Below are positions 50,633 through 59,645 of a stretch of 64,000 bases of DNA, piece by piece. This DNA is from Desulfobulbus elongatus DSM 2908. Lineage in GTDB: Bacteria > Desulfobacterota > Desulfobulbia > Desulfobulbales > Desulfobulbaceae. The stretch is from the NCBI RefSeq assembly GCF_000621145.1, contig NZ_JHZB01000015.1:43556-107555 (forward strand), given 5' to 3'. The position numbers and the translations under genes were made by a program. The notes below the pieces were generated by a model, which worked only from the letters and a program-made list of their open reading frames with translations, was not told the origin of the DNA and did no database searches. Every line of letters begins with the position of its first letter. Position 1 is the first letter of the stretch.

Positions 50633-52354
50633 ATGGAAAAGGACAAGAAACGGAAATTCGCCCACGCCATTTCCATCAGGATCGCCCTGCCGGCCCTGCT
50701 CACCATTGTCCTGTTCGTCACCGCCACCTTCGTCGTCATCCTGCCCTCGCTCAAGGAGAACCTGCTGGCCAAGAAACGGGAGATGCTGCGGGAGATGAAC
50801 ACCATCGTCTGGGACATGATCGCCTCCTACGAAAAAATGGAGCGGGAGGGAGCCATGACCCGCCAGGAGGCCCAGCAGACCGCCCTGAACATCATCCGCG
50901 ATCTCCGCTACGGGCCGGTGAACAAGGATTACTTCTGGGTCAACGACATGCAGGGGCTCATCGTCATGCACCCCTACCGGCCCGACCTGCGCGGCGAGGC
51001 CGTGCCCGACGTCCGCTATCCCATGGGCAAGAATCTGCTGGAGGAGTTCGTCAAGGTGGTCAGGAACCAGGGGGCGGGCTATGTCGACTATCTCTTCCAG
51101 TGGCAGGACGATCCCGAGAAAATCGTGCCCAAGCTCTCGTATGTGCGCGGCTTCGAACCGTGGGGCTGGGTCATCGGCACCGGCCTCTACGTCGAGGACG
51201 TCAACGTCGAGATCGGCCTGATCGCCAAGCAGCTCAACGCCATCGCCTCGGTCATCCTGCTGCTCGTCTCCTTCCTGGCCTTCTACATGATCCGCCACAC
51301 GGTCCTGGCCGACCGGGTGCGCCGCATCATCTGGGAGGAACGGGAGCGGCTGCTGAACGCCCTGGAGGAGAGCAACGAACGGTTCCGCTCGCTGGTCGAA
51401 ACCACCAGCGACTGGATCTGGGAAATCGATCCCGACGGCGCCTACACCTATTGCAGCCCCAAGGTGCGCGATCTGCTCGGTTTCGAGCCCGAGGAACTGA
51501 TGGGCAAGCACCTGGTGGACCTGATCGCCATCCGGGAGGTGGAGCGGACCAGCCGGATTTTCCGGAAACTGATCGACTCGCACAAGCCGTTCAGCAGCTT
51601 CGAAACCGTTTGCCTGGCGCGGGACGGCCGGATGGTGGTGATCGAGAAAAACGGCGTGCCGGTGTTCGACGACAACGGCGAACTGCTGGGATACCGGGGC
51701 GTGGCCCGCGACATTTCCGAACGCAAGAATGCGCTCGAGGCGCTGAAGAAGAGCCGGGACGACCTCCACTCCAGCCTGGAGGAGACGGTCAAGTCGCTGG
51801 CTCTGGCGGCGGAGAAGCGCGATCCCTACACCGCCGGCCACCAGATGCGGGTCGACCGGCTGGCCTGTGCCATCGCCCGCGAGCTCGGCCTGTCCGAGGA
51901 CCGGATCGAAGGGCTGCACTTCGCCGCCCTGCTCCACGACATCGGCAAGATCAGCCTGCCTTCGGAATACCTGGCCAAACCGGCCCGCCTCTCCGCCCAG
52001 GAACGGGCGATTATCAAATGCCACACCGAGGTGGGCTACGAGATCCTCAAGAACATCCCCTTTCCCTGGCCGGTGGCCGACATCGTCTACCAGCACCACG
52101 AGCATCTCGACGGCTCGGGCTACCCCAGGGGGCTCACCGCCAAGGAACTGCTGCTGGAAGCGCAGATCCTGACCGTGGCCGACGTGGTCGAGGCCATGAG
52201 TTCCCACCGGCCCTACCGGCCCTCGCTCGGCCTGGAAACGGCCCTGGAGGAGATCCGCGCCGGCCGGGGTACCCTCTATAACGCCGAATGCGTCGACGCC
52301 TGCCTGAAGCTGATCGCCGAGAACAAGGTCGATCTCAGCACCGCCGCCTGGTGA
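50633..52354 (+). CDS. Cache-PAS-HD-GYP signalling protein
   Basis: 573 residues. Membrane helix about 14-36; extracytoplasmic Cache domain about 40-190 with DYFWVNDMQGLIVMHPY and the EPWGWVIGTGLYVEDV signature; second helix about 200-222; PAS domain about 240-365 (RSLVETTSDWIWEIDPDG); HD-GYP domain to the end, with LLHDIGKI, HHEHLDGSGYPRGL and SSHRPYR. Predicted to bind a small periplasmic ligand and hydrolyse cyclic di-GMP. The ATG at 50633 places the first helix correctly; upstream frame extensions are arginine-rich and unlikely. Confidence 0.92.
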   Translation: MEKDKKRKFAHAISIRIALPALLTIVLFVTATFVVILPSLKENLLAKKREMLREMNTIVWDMIASYEKMEREGAMTRQEAQQTALNIIRDLRYGPVNKDYFWVNDMQGLIVMHPYRPDLRGEAVPDVRYPMGKNLLEEFVKVVRNQGAGYVDYLFQWQDDPEKIVPKLSYVRGFEPWGWVIGTGLYVEDVNVEIGLIAKQLNAIASVILLLVSFLAFYMIRHTVLADRVRRIIWEERERLLNALEESNERFRSLVETTSDWIWEIDPDGAYTYCSPKVRDLLGFEPEELMGKHLVDLIAIREVERTSRIFRKLIDSHKPFSSFETVCLARDGRMVVIEKNGVPVFDDNGELLGYRGVARDISERKNALEALKKSRDDLHSSLEETVKSLALAAEKRDPYTAGHQMRVDRLACAIARELGLSEDRIEGLHFAALLHDIGKISLPSEYLAKPARLSAQERAIIKCHTEVGYEILKNIPFPWPVADIVYQHHEHLDGSGYPRGLTAKELLLEAQILTVADVVEAMSSHRPYRPSLGLETALEEIRAGRGTLYNAECVDACLKLIAENKVDLSTAAW

Positions 52355-52385
52355 TGCCGGCCGGCGCGCGCCCGGAAGACCGCTG

Positions 52386-53564
52386 TTATTTCCGCCTGTC
52401 CACCGGCGAGTATTCGCAGCCCATCAGGCCGCAGTATTCGCCCACGTACTGGGCCTGCGGCCGGTAGAGCGCCGGCTTGCCCTGGACGTCGGCGAACTGC
52501 TCCTCGATGATGTGGGCGCACCAGCCCGCCACCCGAGAGATGGCGAAAATCGGCGTCATGAGGTCGGTGGGGATGCCCATCAGATAGTAGACCGGGGCCG
52601 AGTTGAAGTCGACGTTGGGCAGGATGGTGGTTTTGCCCTGCCTGGCGAAGATCGCCAGCGCGGTCTCCTCGATCTTCTGGGAAATGGCCGCCCATGTGCC
52701 GCCGGTCTGCTCGCCCAGCCGCTGGCCCATCCGCTTGAGGTAGACCGCGCGGGGATCGCCGGTCTTGTAGATGGCGTGTCCCATGCCCATGATCCGCTCG
52801 CCCCTGGCCAGCTGCGCGCTGACCCAGCCCTCGATGTCCGGCTCGTTTTCCAGTTTGAGCAGCATCTCCATGACCTTGGCGTTGGCGCCGCCGTGCAGGC
52901 TGCCGGAGAGCGCTCCCAGGCCGGCGGCCACTCCGGCGTAGAGGCTGGCGCGGGTGGACACCACCTCGCGGGCGGCAAAGGTGGAGGCGTTGAAGGTGTG
53001 GTCGGCGTGGAGGATCAGGCAGACGTCCAGGTCCTTGGCCGTGGCCGGATCGGGCCTTTTCCCCTGGAGCATCCAGAGGAAGTTGCCGGCGTGATCGAGG
53101 TCGGGATCGGGTTCCAGGACCGGCTGACCGTTGCGGATGCGGTGCCAGGCGGCGACCAGGGTCGGCATCTGGGCAACCAGGCCGATGGAGCGGTCGAGGC
53201 AGACCTGGCGGTCCAGCGCGTCGCCCTGCTCCTCGGCCATGGCCAGCAGGGGCACGCAGGCCTGGAGGACGTCCATGGGCCGGGCGTTTTTGGGCCAGTG
53301 GCGCATGGAATCGAGCACGTAGCCGGGAACCCGGCGCATGTTCCTGACCTGGCGGGTGAAGGCCTCCAGGTGCTCGGCGGCGGGCAGGGTGCCGAACAGG
53401 AGCAGGTAGACCGTTTCCATGAACGACGACCGGTCGGCCAGATCCTCGATGCGATAGCCCCGGTAAATCAGCACCCCCTTTTCGCCGTCAATGAAACTGA
53501 TCGCGGAATCGGCCACGGTCACCCCGCGCAGGCCGGTATTCTTCACCCGGATTGCCTCGCTCAT
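52386..53564 (-). CDS. gltA: Citrate synthase (Si-type, short)
   Basis: 392 residues condensing oxaloacetate and acetyl-CoA. It begins with GVTVADSAISFIDGEKGVLIYRGY; catalytic residues lie in the LHADHTFNAST segment (His), MGMGHAIYKTGDPRA (His) and ILPNVDFNSAPVYYLMG (Asp). The length matches short Gram-positive-like citrate synthases without the NADH-binding domain. GGAGG lies 10 bases before the ATG. It faces the HD-GYP gene and follows the transporter gene on the minus strand. Confidence 0.93.
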   Translation of the reverse strand: MSEAIRVKNTGLRGVTVADSAISFIDGEKGVLIYRGYRIEDLADRSSFMETVYLLLFGTLPAAEHLEAFTRQVRNMRRVPGYVLDSMRHWPKNARPMDVLQACVPLLAMAEEQGDALDRQVCLDRSIGLVAQMPTLVAAWHRIRNGQPVLEPDPDLDHAGNFLWMLQGKRPDPATAKDLDVCLILHADHTFNASTFAAREVVSTRASLYAGVAAGLGALSGSLHGGANAKVMEMLLKLENEPDIEGWVSAQLARGERIMGMGHAIYKTGDPRAVYLKRMGQRLGEQTGGTWAAISQKIEETALAIFARQGKTTILPNVDFNSAPVYYLMGIPTDLMTPIFAISRVAGWCAHIIEEQFADVQGKPALYRPQAQYVGEYCGLMGCEYSPVDRRK

Positions 53565-53667
53565 CGCACTACGCCTCCAGCTCTCTTGTTCTCGTTGGGA
53601 TAGTCGGCCCCTCGTCATCGCCCGATCCGGAAGGGGTATTGCGTTGTACTGGAGAATATGAGGAAAT

Positions 53668-54885
53668 TCAAGCCGTTTTCCCGCCCACTCCATCGCTTTC
53701 CCGCGCGTCTTCACCGCTGGCCGGTGTCTCCTCCTGTTCCGCCTCGGCGACCGGTGCCGCCGCTGTTTCAGGGGCGGCAACCGCCGGTGCCGGCGGCGAC
53801 TCCTCCCCCTCGCCGTTCCCGAACAGGGGGCCGACATCGGGCAGGTAGGCCTCGAAGGCCCTGCCGTAGATCTCCCAGATGGTGATGAACAGGGCGGCGA
53901 CGATCGGGCCGATGATGATGCCCAGGATGCCGAACAGGCTGATGCCGCCCAGGGTGCCGAAGAGGACGAAGAGATCATGCATCTCGGTGTCCTTGCCGAC
54001 CAGGCGGGGCCGCAGGACATTGTCGAGGTTGCCTGCCACCGCGCCGCAGAGCACCGCCAGGATGACCACCCCCAGCAGTTCCCCCTTCAGGGCGAGGATG
54101 ATCAGGGCCGGCACCCAGACGAGGGCTGTGCCGAAGGCGGGAATGATCGACGTCACCGCCATCACCGTGCCCCAGAACACCGGCCCCTGGATGCCGGCCA
54201 GGGCGAAGGCCGCCCCGCAGATCCCGCCCTGGAGGGCGCCGATGATCAGGGTGCCCTTGAGGGTGGCCTTGGTCACCGAGGTGAAGCGGCGCAGCAGGCG
54301 GCGCTCGTCGCGGTCCTGCAACGGCAGGAAATAGAGGATCTTCGTCAGCAGCACGTCGCCCATGGTGAGGAAATAGAACATCACGTAGAGCATGATCACG
54401 CTGCCGAACACCGCGTTGACCGTCTGCATGGTCACAGCGGAAAGACTGTTGATCAGAAAGGTGGAGATGTTGCCCACCACCAGCCCGGCCTTCTCGATGA
54501 TCAGGGCGCGGTAGGGAAGGATCTGCTTGTAATACGGTATCTTTTCCAGATAGGCGGTCACCGCGGTCGGCTCGTGGATAAAGGACTGGACCCAGGGCGT
54601 GACCGACTGGCTGACGCTGATCGCCTGGGCGACCACCACCCCGATCAGGAGCGAGAGCGGGATCAGCACCAGCAGGACGATGCCGACGATGACTAGGATC
54701 GAGGCCAGGTTTTCCCGGCCGCCGATCTTGCCGGTCAGCCAGCGGTGCGTCGGGCTGAGGATGGCGGCGAAGATACCGGCCATGAAGATCGGCATGAGAA
54801 ACTGCCGGATCATGCCGAGGAACAGGGCCGAGATGAGGAGCACCAGGGCCAGGAGCACGCTTTTGTTGATCAGTTCGCGTTTCAT
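53668..54885 (-). CDS. AI-2E (PerM/TqsA-like) family transporter
   Basis: 405 residues with about seven to eight hydrophobic segments. It shows the family pattern of an N-terminal pair of helices (LVLLISALFLGMIRQFLMPIFMAGIFAAIL), a hydrophilic loop, then GTLIIGALQGGICGAAFALAGI and a final helix block PTVAAL-like before a Glu/Ala-rich, Pro-rich tail (residues 355-405). Some members export AI-2 or ions, but most have unknown substrates. Function not assigned. Confidence 0.8.
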   Translation of the reverse strand: MKRELINKSVLLALVLLISALFLGMIRQFLMPIFMAGIFAAILSPTHRWLTGKIGGRENLASILVIVGIVLLVLIPLSLLIGVVVAQAISVSQSVTPWVQSFIHEPTAVTAYLEKIPYYKQILPYRALIIEKAGLVVGNISTFLINSLSAVTMQTVNAVFGSVIMLYVMFYFLTMGDVLLTKILYFLPLQDRDERRLLRRFTSVTKATLKGTLIIGALQGGICGAAFALAGIQGPVFWGTVMAVTSIIPAFGTALVWVPALIILALKGELLGVVILAVLCGAVAGNLDNVLRPRLVGKDTEMHDLFVLFGTLGGISLFGILGIIIGPIVAALFITIWEIYGRAFEAYLPDVGPLFGNGEGEESPPAPAVAAPETAAAPVAEAEQEETPASGEDARESDGVGGKTA

Positions 54886-54958
54886 GGGAGTGCCGGCGCG
54901 GCAGTGTTGGTTGGGTTGTTGGACAAAGCGGGTGGGCCGCGGAACCGGTGCCGCCCGG

Positions 54959-56248
54959 TCAGCGAACCAGGGCCGCCGCCCGGACCAGGGCACTGGTCAG
55001 ACGGGAGAGGTCCTCCGGCGCGATGATGTAGGGCGGCATCAGGTAGAGCAGCCGGCCGAAGGGGCGGATCCACACACCCTGTTCGACGAAAAACCGCTGC
55101 AGCTCGCCCATGTCCACCGGTTTTCTGGTTTCGACCACGCCGATGGCGCCCAGCACCCGGACATCGGCCACGGTGGCCAGGTCGCGGGCCGGTTCCAGCT
55201 CCGCCTGCAACTGGCGGCCGATGGCCACGACCCGTTCCTGCCAAGGACTGTCCAGCAAAAGCCGGATCGAGGCGCAGGCCACGGCGCAGGCCAGCGGATT
55301 GCCCATGAAGGTGGGGCCGTGCATGAACACGCCCGGCTCGGCCTCGGAGATGGCGGTGGCCACGGCGGTGGTGGCCAGGGTGGCGGCCAGGGTCATGGTG
55401 CCGCCGGTGATCGCCTTGCCCAGACACATGATGTCCGGGGCGACGTCCGCGTGTTCAGCGGCGAACAGGGTGCCGGTGCGGCCGAAACCGGTGGCGATCT
55501 CGTCGAAGATCAGCAGCACCCGGTACCGGTCGCACAGCCGCCGCAGACCGCGCAGGTATTCGGGATGATAGAACCACATGCCGCCGGCGCCCTGGACAAC
55601 GGGCTCGACGATCACCGCCGCGATCTCGCCATGTCGGTCGGCCAGCAGCCGGGCCATGGGCTCCAGGTCGCGCTCGTCCCAGGCGGCGCCGAACCGGCAC
55701 TCCGGCCGGGGGGCGAAGAGCTGGCGCGGCAGGGAGCGCTCGAACAGGGTGTGCATGCCGGTGACCGGATCGCAGACCGACATGGCATGGAAGGTGTCGC
55801 CGTGGTAGCCGCCGCGCACAGTCACCAGCCGGTGCCGTTCGGGACGGCCCATGGCCTGCTGGTACTGCAGGGCCATCTTCAGGGCCACCTCGACGCTCAC
55901 CGAGCCGGAATCGCAGAGAAAGACCTTGTCGAGCGGGGCCGGGGTCAGCTCCACCAGCAGGCGAGCCAACTCCACCGCCGGCTCGTGGGTGAGGCCGCCG
56001 AACATGACGTGCGCCATCCGCCCGGCCTGCTCGGCCAGGGCCCGCACCAGCACCGGATGGCTGTAGCCGTGAATGGCGCACCACCAAGAGGACATGCCGT
56101 CGATCAGCTCCCGCCCGTCCGCGAGCCGGAGGCGCACCCCGGCGGCCGAATCCACCGGATAAACCGGCAGCGGTCTGGTGGTCGAAGTGTACGGGTGCCA
56201 GAGGTGGTCCCGGTCAAAACCGAGCAGGCCGTCGCTGTCGGCGCTCAT
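54959..56248 (-). CDS. bioA: Adenosylmethionine-8-amino-7-oxononanoate aminotransferase
   Basis: 429-residue PLP enzyme making DAPA in biotin synthesis. It begins [15 protein letters not shown], contains [15 protein letters not shown], and carries the PLP lysine in [24 protein letters not shown] and [14 protein letters not shown] are typical of BioA rather than other class III transaminases. The ATG overlaps the bioB stop (ATGA), so the two are coupled. Confidence 0.95.
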   Translation of the reverse strand: MSADSDGLLGFDRDHLWHPYTSTTRPLPVYPVDSAAGVRLRLADGRELIDGMSSWWCAIHGYSHPVLVRALAEQAGRMAHVMFGGLTHEPAVELARLLVELTPAPLDKVFLCDSGSVSVEVALKMALQYQQAMGRPERHRLVTVRGGYHGDTFHAMSVCDPVTGMHTLFERSLPRQLFAPRPECRFGAAWDERDLEPMARLLADRHGEIAAVIVEPVVQGAGGMWFYHPEYLRGLRRLCDRYRVLLIFDEIATGFGRTGTLFAAEHADVAPDIMCLGKAITGGTMTLAATLATTAVATAISEAEPGVFMHGPTFMGNPLACAVACASIRLLLDSPWQERVVAIGRQLQAELEPARDLATVADVRVLGAIGVVETRKPVDMGELQRFFVEQGVWIRPFGRLLYLMPPYIIAPEDLSRLTSALVRAAALVR

Positions 56249-57219
56249 GGTTCGGGGCGTTCGAAGGTGAAGCCCAGGGCCGAGAGCTGCGCCAGATCCC
56301 CGGCGATGGACGAGCCGGTGGTGGTCAGGTAGTTGCCGACGATGGCGCCGTTGGCCCCGGCGGTGAAGCAGCGGTACTGGTCCGCCCCCAGTTGCTGCCG
56401 GCCACCGGCCATACGGATCACCGCATCCGGATTGATGCAGCGGAACAGGGCCACCGTGGTCAGCACCTCGTCGACCGACAGCGGCGCCAGTTCGGCCAGC
56501 GGCGTGCCGGGGATGGGGGTGAGGATGTTGACCGGGATCGATGTGACTTCCAGATCGCGCAGTTCCAGGGCCATGTCGATCCGGTCCGTCATGGCTTCGC
56601 CCATGCCGATGATGCCGCCGGAGCAGAGCGACATCCCGGTCTGCCGGGCCAGGCGCAGGGTCTCGACCTTTTCCTCCCAGGTATGGCTGGTGCAGACCTG
56701 GGGGAAGAAGTTCCTGCTCGCCTCCAGATTGCAGTGGTAACGCCGCACCCCGGCCGCGTACAGGCCGGCGGCGATCTCCTCGGTGAGGAACCCGGTCGAG
56801 GCGCACAGCAGCATGGAGGAGGTGGCGGCCATGGTGTCGAACAGGCGGGTCAGTTCGGCCAGGGTGGCCGGCGACAGGCTGCGACCGCTGGTGACCAGCG
56901 AGATGCGGTGCACGCCGTGGTCGTCGTTGTCCCTGGCCTGGACTAGGGCCTCGTCCTCGGCGATGGCCTCGTAGGATTCGATGCCGGTGCGGTGCCGGGC
57001 CGACTGGGCGCAGAAGCGGCAGTTCTCGGTGCAGTTGCCGCTCCTGGCGTTGATGATCGAGCAGAGGTCGAAGCGCGCGCCGCAAAAATGGCGACGGATG
57101 GCGTCGGCGGCCTGCCACAGGTCTTTCCGGTTGCTGTCCAGCAAACAGAGGGCCGTGGCCCGGTCGATCCGGCCGCCGGCGAGAATGGCGTCGTACGCCC
57201 GTTGTACCGTGGTATCCAT
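56245..57219 (-). CDS. bioB: Biotin synthase
   Basis: 324-residue radical SAM enzyme inserting sulfur into dethiobiotin. The [4Fe-4S] SAM motif is [14 protein letters not shown] (CxxxCxxC); [10 protein letters not shown] and [16 protein letters not shown] (here [15 protein letters not shown]) are present. The [2Fe-2S] cluster cysteines lie in LLCASTGF and [12 protein letters not shown]. The start at 57219 lacks a strong ribosome site. It overlaps bioA; bioF, bioC and bioD are not in the window. Confidence 0.96.
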   Translation of the reverse strand: MDTTVQRAYDAILAGGRIDRATALCLLDSNRKDLWQAADAIRRHFCGARFDLCSIINARSGNCTENCRFCAQSARHRTGIESYEAIAEDEALVQARDNDDHGVHRISLVTSGRSLSPATLAELTRLFDTMAATSSMLLCASTGFLTEEIAAGLYAAGVRRYHCNLEASRNFFPQVCTSHTWEEKVETLRLARQTGMSLCSGGIIGMGEAMTDRIDMALELRDLEVTSIPVNILTPIPGTPLAELAPLSVDEVLTTVALFRCINPDAVIRMAGGRQQLGADQYRCFTAGANGAIVGNYLTTTGSSIAGDLAQLSALGFTFERPEP

Positions 57220-57245
57220 AAGTATCTGAACGTAAACGAAGGGAA

Positions 57246-57869
57246 TTACTTCCGGTTAGCGGAGATGTCCTTGGGGGGCCCGTGGACGATCATCTCGGCG
57301 ATGGTCAGCTTGATTTTCGGCAGACGACCGCGCCGGTCGGCGAGAAAACGGGTTTCGAGCTGCGCCAGCCGCTGGTAGAGGACGGTCCGGTCCATGGCCG
57401 GGGCATCGGCTTCGGCCGGATAGCTGTCGGCAACGATCTCCTGGCAGCGGAAACAGCCGGGAAAGCGGAGCAACTGGCCATCCGGCCGGGTCAGGGTCGC
57501 GGGCACGCCGTGGGTGCGGCAGATCATCAGCCGATGCGAATAGAGCCCGCACAACCCGGAGTCATTGAGCGGACACATGAGCTGCGGCCGCTCGCCCCTG
57601 GCGATCAACTCCCGGCTCCGGGCCACGTAGTCGCGCGCCCGCTGCATGATCCGGTCCAGGCGGTCGTCGTCCAGGGCCCGGATGCCCTCCCACAGGTAGG
57701 CCCACTCGCTGTAGGTGTGATGGAGGAAATAGGAGTCGCAGCAGTTGTCCGGACATCCCGCGCAGGTCAGGGGCAGCTCCCTGGCCACCTCGTCGTAGAC
57801 CGTGACCATGGAGCCGTAGATTTCGCCGATCTCGCAGGAGAGTTCCGGCGGGAGAAACAGTTCTTTCAT
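57246..57869 (-). CDS. YkgJ-type cysteine-cluster protein
   Basis: 207 residues with cysteines in [13 protein letters not shown] (about residue 36), [12 protein letters not shown] (about 98), ICRTHG and CFRC. The arrangement resembles YkgJ family proteins that bind zinc or an iron-sulfur cluster, in which the CxxC...CxxxxxC...CRxHP/G pattern is typical. The ATG overlaps the AMMECR1 stop, so they are translated together. Function not known; perhaps a radical SAM or redox accessory. Confidence 0.7.
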   Translation of the reverse strand: MKELFLPPELSCEIGEIYGSMVTVYDEVARELPLTCAGCPDNCCDSYFLHHTYSEWAYLWEGIRALDDDRLDRIMQRARDYVARSRELIARGERPQLMCPLNDSGLCGLYSHRLMICRTHGVPATLTRPDGQLLRFPGCFRCQEIVADSYPAEADAPAMDRTVLYQRLAQLETRFLADRRGRLPKIKLTIAEMIVHGPPKDISANRK

Positions 57870-58486
57870 GTATGGTTGCCGCCGGAGCGGGGTTCTTCGA
57901 AGGATTGCACCTGATAGGTCGAAATATGCAGCCGTCCCGAGCGCCAGGCGTCTTCGGCCAGGCCGGCCTTGCGGCAGAGGTGGCCGAGAAACTGTTCCGG
58001 CTCGGGCAATTGCCGCCACACCTGGGGCAGGAAGGTGGCGCCAGCCCCGCCGGGCCCCTCGAGGATGACGCCGTCGATTCCCGGTCGGAGCAGGCGGAGG
58101 AGCTGGTCGGCGTCTTCACAGGACAGGGGCCGGGGCTCGGTCAGGACGGAAACCTCCACATGGAGTTCGGCCAGCTCGGCTGCGGTCAACGGTTGAAAAC
58201 GGTGGTCGTGGAAGGCCGCGTTGAGGGCATGCCGGCGGACACCGTCGACAACGGGCTCCACCCCGGTGAGGCTGCCGATGCAGCCGCGCAGGGCGCTCCG
58301 TTTGTGCAGGGTCACGAAGACGCCCCGCACCTGCTGCAATTCCGGCTGGCGGCGTTCCCCGGCGTCAACCGGCCGCGACGGCGCGACCTCCAGATGGTGT
58401 TCGATCTGCTGCCGCGCCCAGCGGACGAGAACCTGTCCCTGTTGTGGTGTGAGCATTGCCTGTCCGTGTTCTGTGGATTCGGTCAT
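57866..58486 (-). CDS. AMMECR1 domain protein (AmmeMemoRadiSam system protein A)
   Basis: 206 residues with the AMMECR1 hallmark KRSALRGCIGSLTG, AAFHDHRFQPLTAAEL and VSVLTEPRPL. In many bacteria AmmeMemoRadiSam genes (AmmeMemo protein A, Memo-like protein and a radical SAM enzyme) travel together; here the Memo and radical SAM partners are missing. Instead it is coupled to a cysteine-cluster gene and precedes bioB. Biochemical role unknown. Heads the minus-strand transcript toward bioB-bioA. Confidence 0.88.
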   Translation of the reverse strand: MTESTEHGQAMLTPQQGQVLVRWARQQIEHHLEVAPSRPVDAGERRQPELQQVRGVFVTLHKRSALRGCIGSLTGVEPVVDGVRRHALNAAFHDHRFQPLTAAELAELHVEVSVLTEPRPLSCEDADQLLRLLRPGIDGVILEGPGGAGATFLPQVWRQLPEPEQFLGHLCRKAGLAEDAWRSGRLHISTYQVQSFEEPRSGGNHT

Positions 58487-58498
58487 AAGAGGGAATGT

Positions 58499-58542
58499 AC
58501 TCTATTGTACCGGCCGCTTCTGTCAACAGAATTGTGACAGAA
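58499..58542 (-). promoter_or_regulatory. Promoter with operator-like inverted repeat before the AMMECR1 gene
   Basis: Minus-strand TTGACA (58521-58526) with TAGAGT (58499-58504), a 16-base spacer. The -35 element is embedded in a perfect inverted repeat TTCTGTCA / TGACAGAA with nine bases between arms (58518-58542). A repressor site is plausible; it does not match the BirA operator. Confidence 0.5.
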
Positions 58543-58669
58543 GAGTGGCACGACAAGCAGTTGCGCGGCAAAAAATCGAAAATGGCGGAGGAGATGGAAT
58601 CGACGGGGAACCCAGGTCGGACAACCGGCCGGGGAGCGAGCGGAGCCCTGCCCGCCGCTCCGGCACGGG

Positions 58670-59188
58670 CTAGTGGGGCAGGGCTAGGCCCTTCAGGGAC
58701 AGTTCGCCCGAGGAGTTGAAGGGGACATCCTTCTTGAAGCCGTGGATGCCGATGCGGGCAGTGCCCTTGAGCGTGTAGGGCACCGGCCTGTCCTTGCTGG
58801 GCAGCTTGCCGGCGGAATGGAGCAGGTCCGCCACCGAGGCGACCATGTCCAGCACCGAGGCGTACACCTCGACCGGCACCAGGGCGGTGCCGAAGGCCGG
58901 CACGGTCTGGCTGCCGTCGCCGATGCCGCTGGCAAAGTGACGCTGGTTAATCTCCAGGTCGCAGTTGACGCCATGGATATCCAGGGGGACATCGTTGGGG
59001 TTCAACACCCGCAGTTTGATCAGAAAAACCCCCTCCATGGCCTTGACCTCCTGAATGCGGATATCAGCGACGGAAATCTTGGGATCTTCCTTGAGACCGT
59101 ACATCTTCGCACAGCCGTTCAACAGCAGCAGAGAGCAAAAAAGAAACAGAACTCCAACAGTTTTCGCGTACAGTTCGGGAATACGCAT
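58670..59188 (-). CDS. LEA type 2 (WHy domain) lipoprotein
   Basis: 172 residues. The signal ends in a lipobox LLLLNGC, so Cys26 should be lipidated. The mature part is a WHy/LEA_2 domain: IRIQEVKAMEGVFLIKLRVLNPNDVPLDIHGVNCDLEI, a beta-sandwich seen in stress-related envelope proteins. GAAGGAG lies upstream of the ATG at 59188. Single gene; about 180 bases separate it from the AMMECR1 start. Confidence 0.8.
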   Translation of the reverse strand: MRIPELYAKTVGVLFLFCSLLLLNGCAKMYGLKEDPKISVADIRIQEVKAMEGVFLIKLRVLNPNDVPLDIHGVNCDLEINQRHFASGIGDGSQTVPAFGTALVPVEVYASVLDMVASVADLLHSAGKLPSKDRPVPYTLKGTARIGIHGFKKDVPFNSSGELSLKGLALPH

Positions 59189-59244
59189 GACCGCTCCTTC
59201 GTGAAAAAATCAATGGCCCATTTGTACCCATGGGCCTGGACAAA

Positions 59245-59294
59245 GTCAACAGCTCTCTAGAACTGTTGACGCGCCGGCGAGAACACGGTATCAA
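59245..59294 (+). promoter_or_regulatory. tRNA-Ser promoter with overlapping inverted repeat
   Basis: TTGACG (59266-59271) and TATCAA (59289-59294), 17-base spacer, ending 11 bases before the tRNA. A perfect inverted repeat GTCAACAG / CTGTTGAC (59245-59252, 59263-59270) overlaps the -35. Confidence 0.65.
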
Positions 59295-59305
59295 TAGCCC
59301 GGCGC

Positions 59306-59395
59306 GGAGAAGTGCCGGAGCGGTTGAACGGGACGGTCTCGAAAACCGTTGTGGGGGTAACTCCACCCAGGGTTCGAATCCCTGCTTCTCCGCCA
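59306..59395 (+). tRNA. tRNA-Ser (anticodon CGA)
   Basis: 90-base class II tRNA with acceptor stem GGAGAAG / CTTCTCC, anticodon loop CTCGAAA containing CGA, a long variable arm (TGTGGGGGTAACTCCACCC), T-arm GGTTCGAATCC and encoded CCA. An integrase gene begins 250 bases downstream, so its 3' end is the probable attachment site of an integrative element. Confidence 0.96.
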
Positions 59396-59430
59396 TGTCA
59401 TTGTCCAACACCATCTGAAGATATCCATCA

Positions 59431-59464
59431 AGCCCGCAATTCGACAAGGATTGCGGGCTTTTTG
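59431..59464 (+). terminator. Intrinsic terminator downstream of tRNA-Ser
   Basis: Stem AGCCCGCAAT / ATTGCGGGCT, loop of nine bases, followed by TTTTT. Confidence 0.85.
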
Positions 59465-59509
59465 CGTCCAGGGGTGTCCGTTGCAATTTGAGCAAATCTG
59501 GTTATATTT

Positions 59510-59569
59510 GTTGGTACTATCAGGGGTATGTACCAACACCCCTCATGTTGGTACCAACACGGTACCAAC
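59510..59569. repeat. Cluster of GTTGGTAC / GTACCAAC repeats upstream of integrase
   Basis: Four copies in 60 bases: GTTGGTAC at 59510, GTACCAAC at 59530, the palindrome GTTGGTACCAAC at 59547-59558 and GGTACCAAC at 59561. These could be arm-type integrase or excisionase sites, or an operator controlling the integrase. Confidence 0.6.
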
Positions 59570-59645
59570 AGTTATTTAAAAAATTCCTGCCATTTCGATA
59601 CGTTCGAACAACAAAACGGTTTTCTTCGCAACGGGAGGCACCAAC

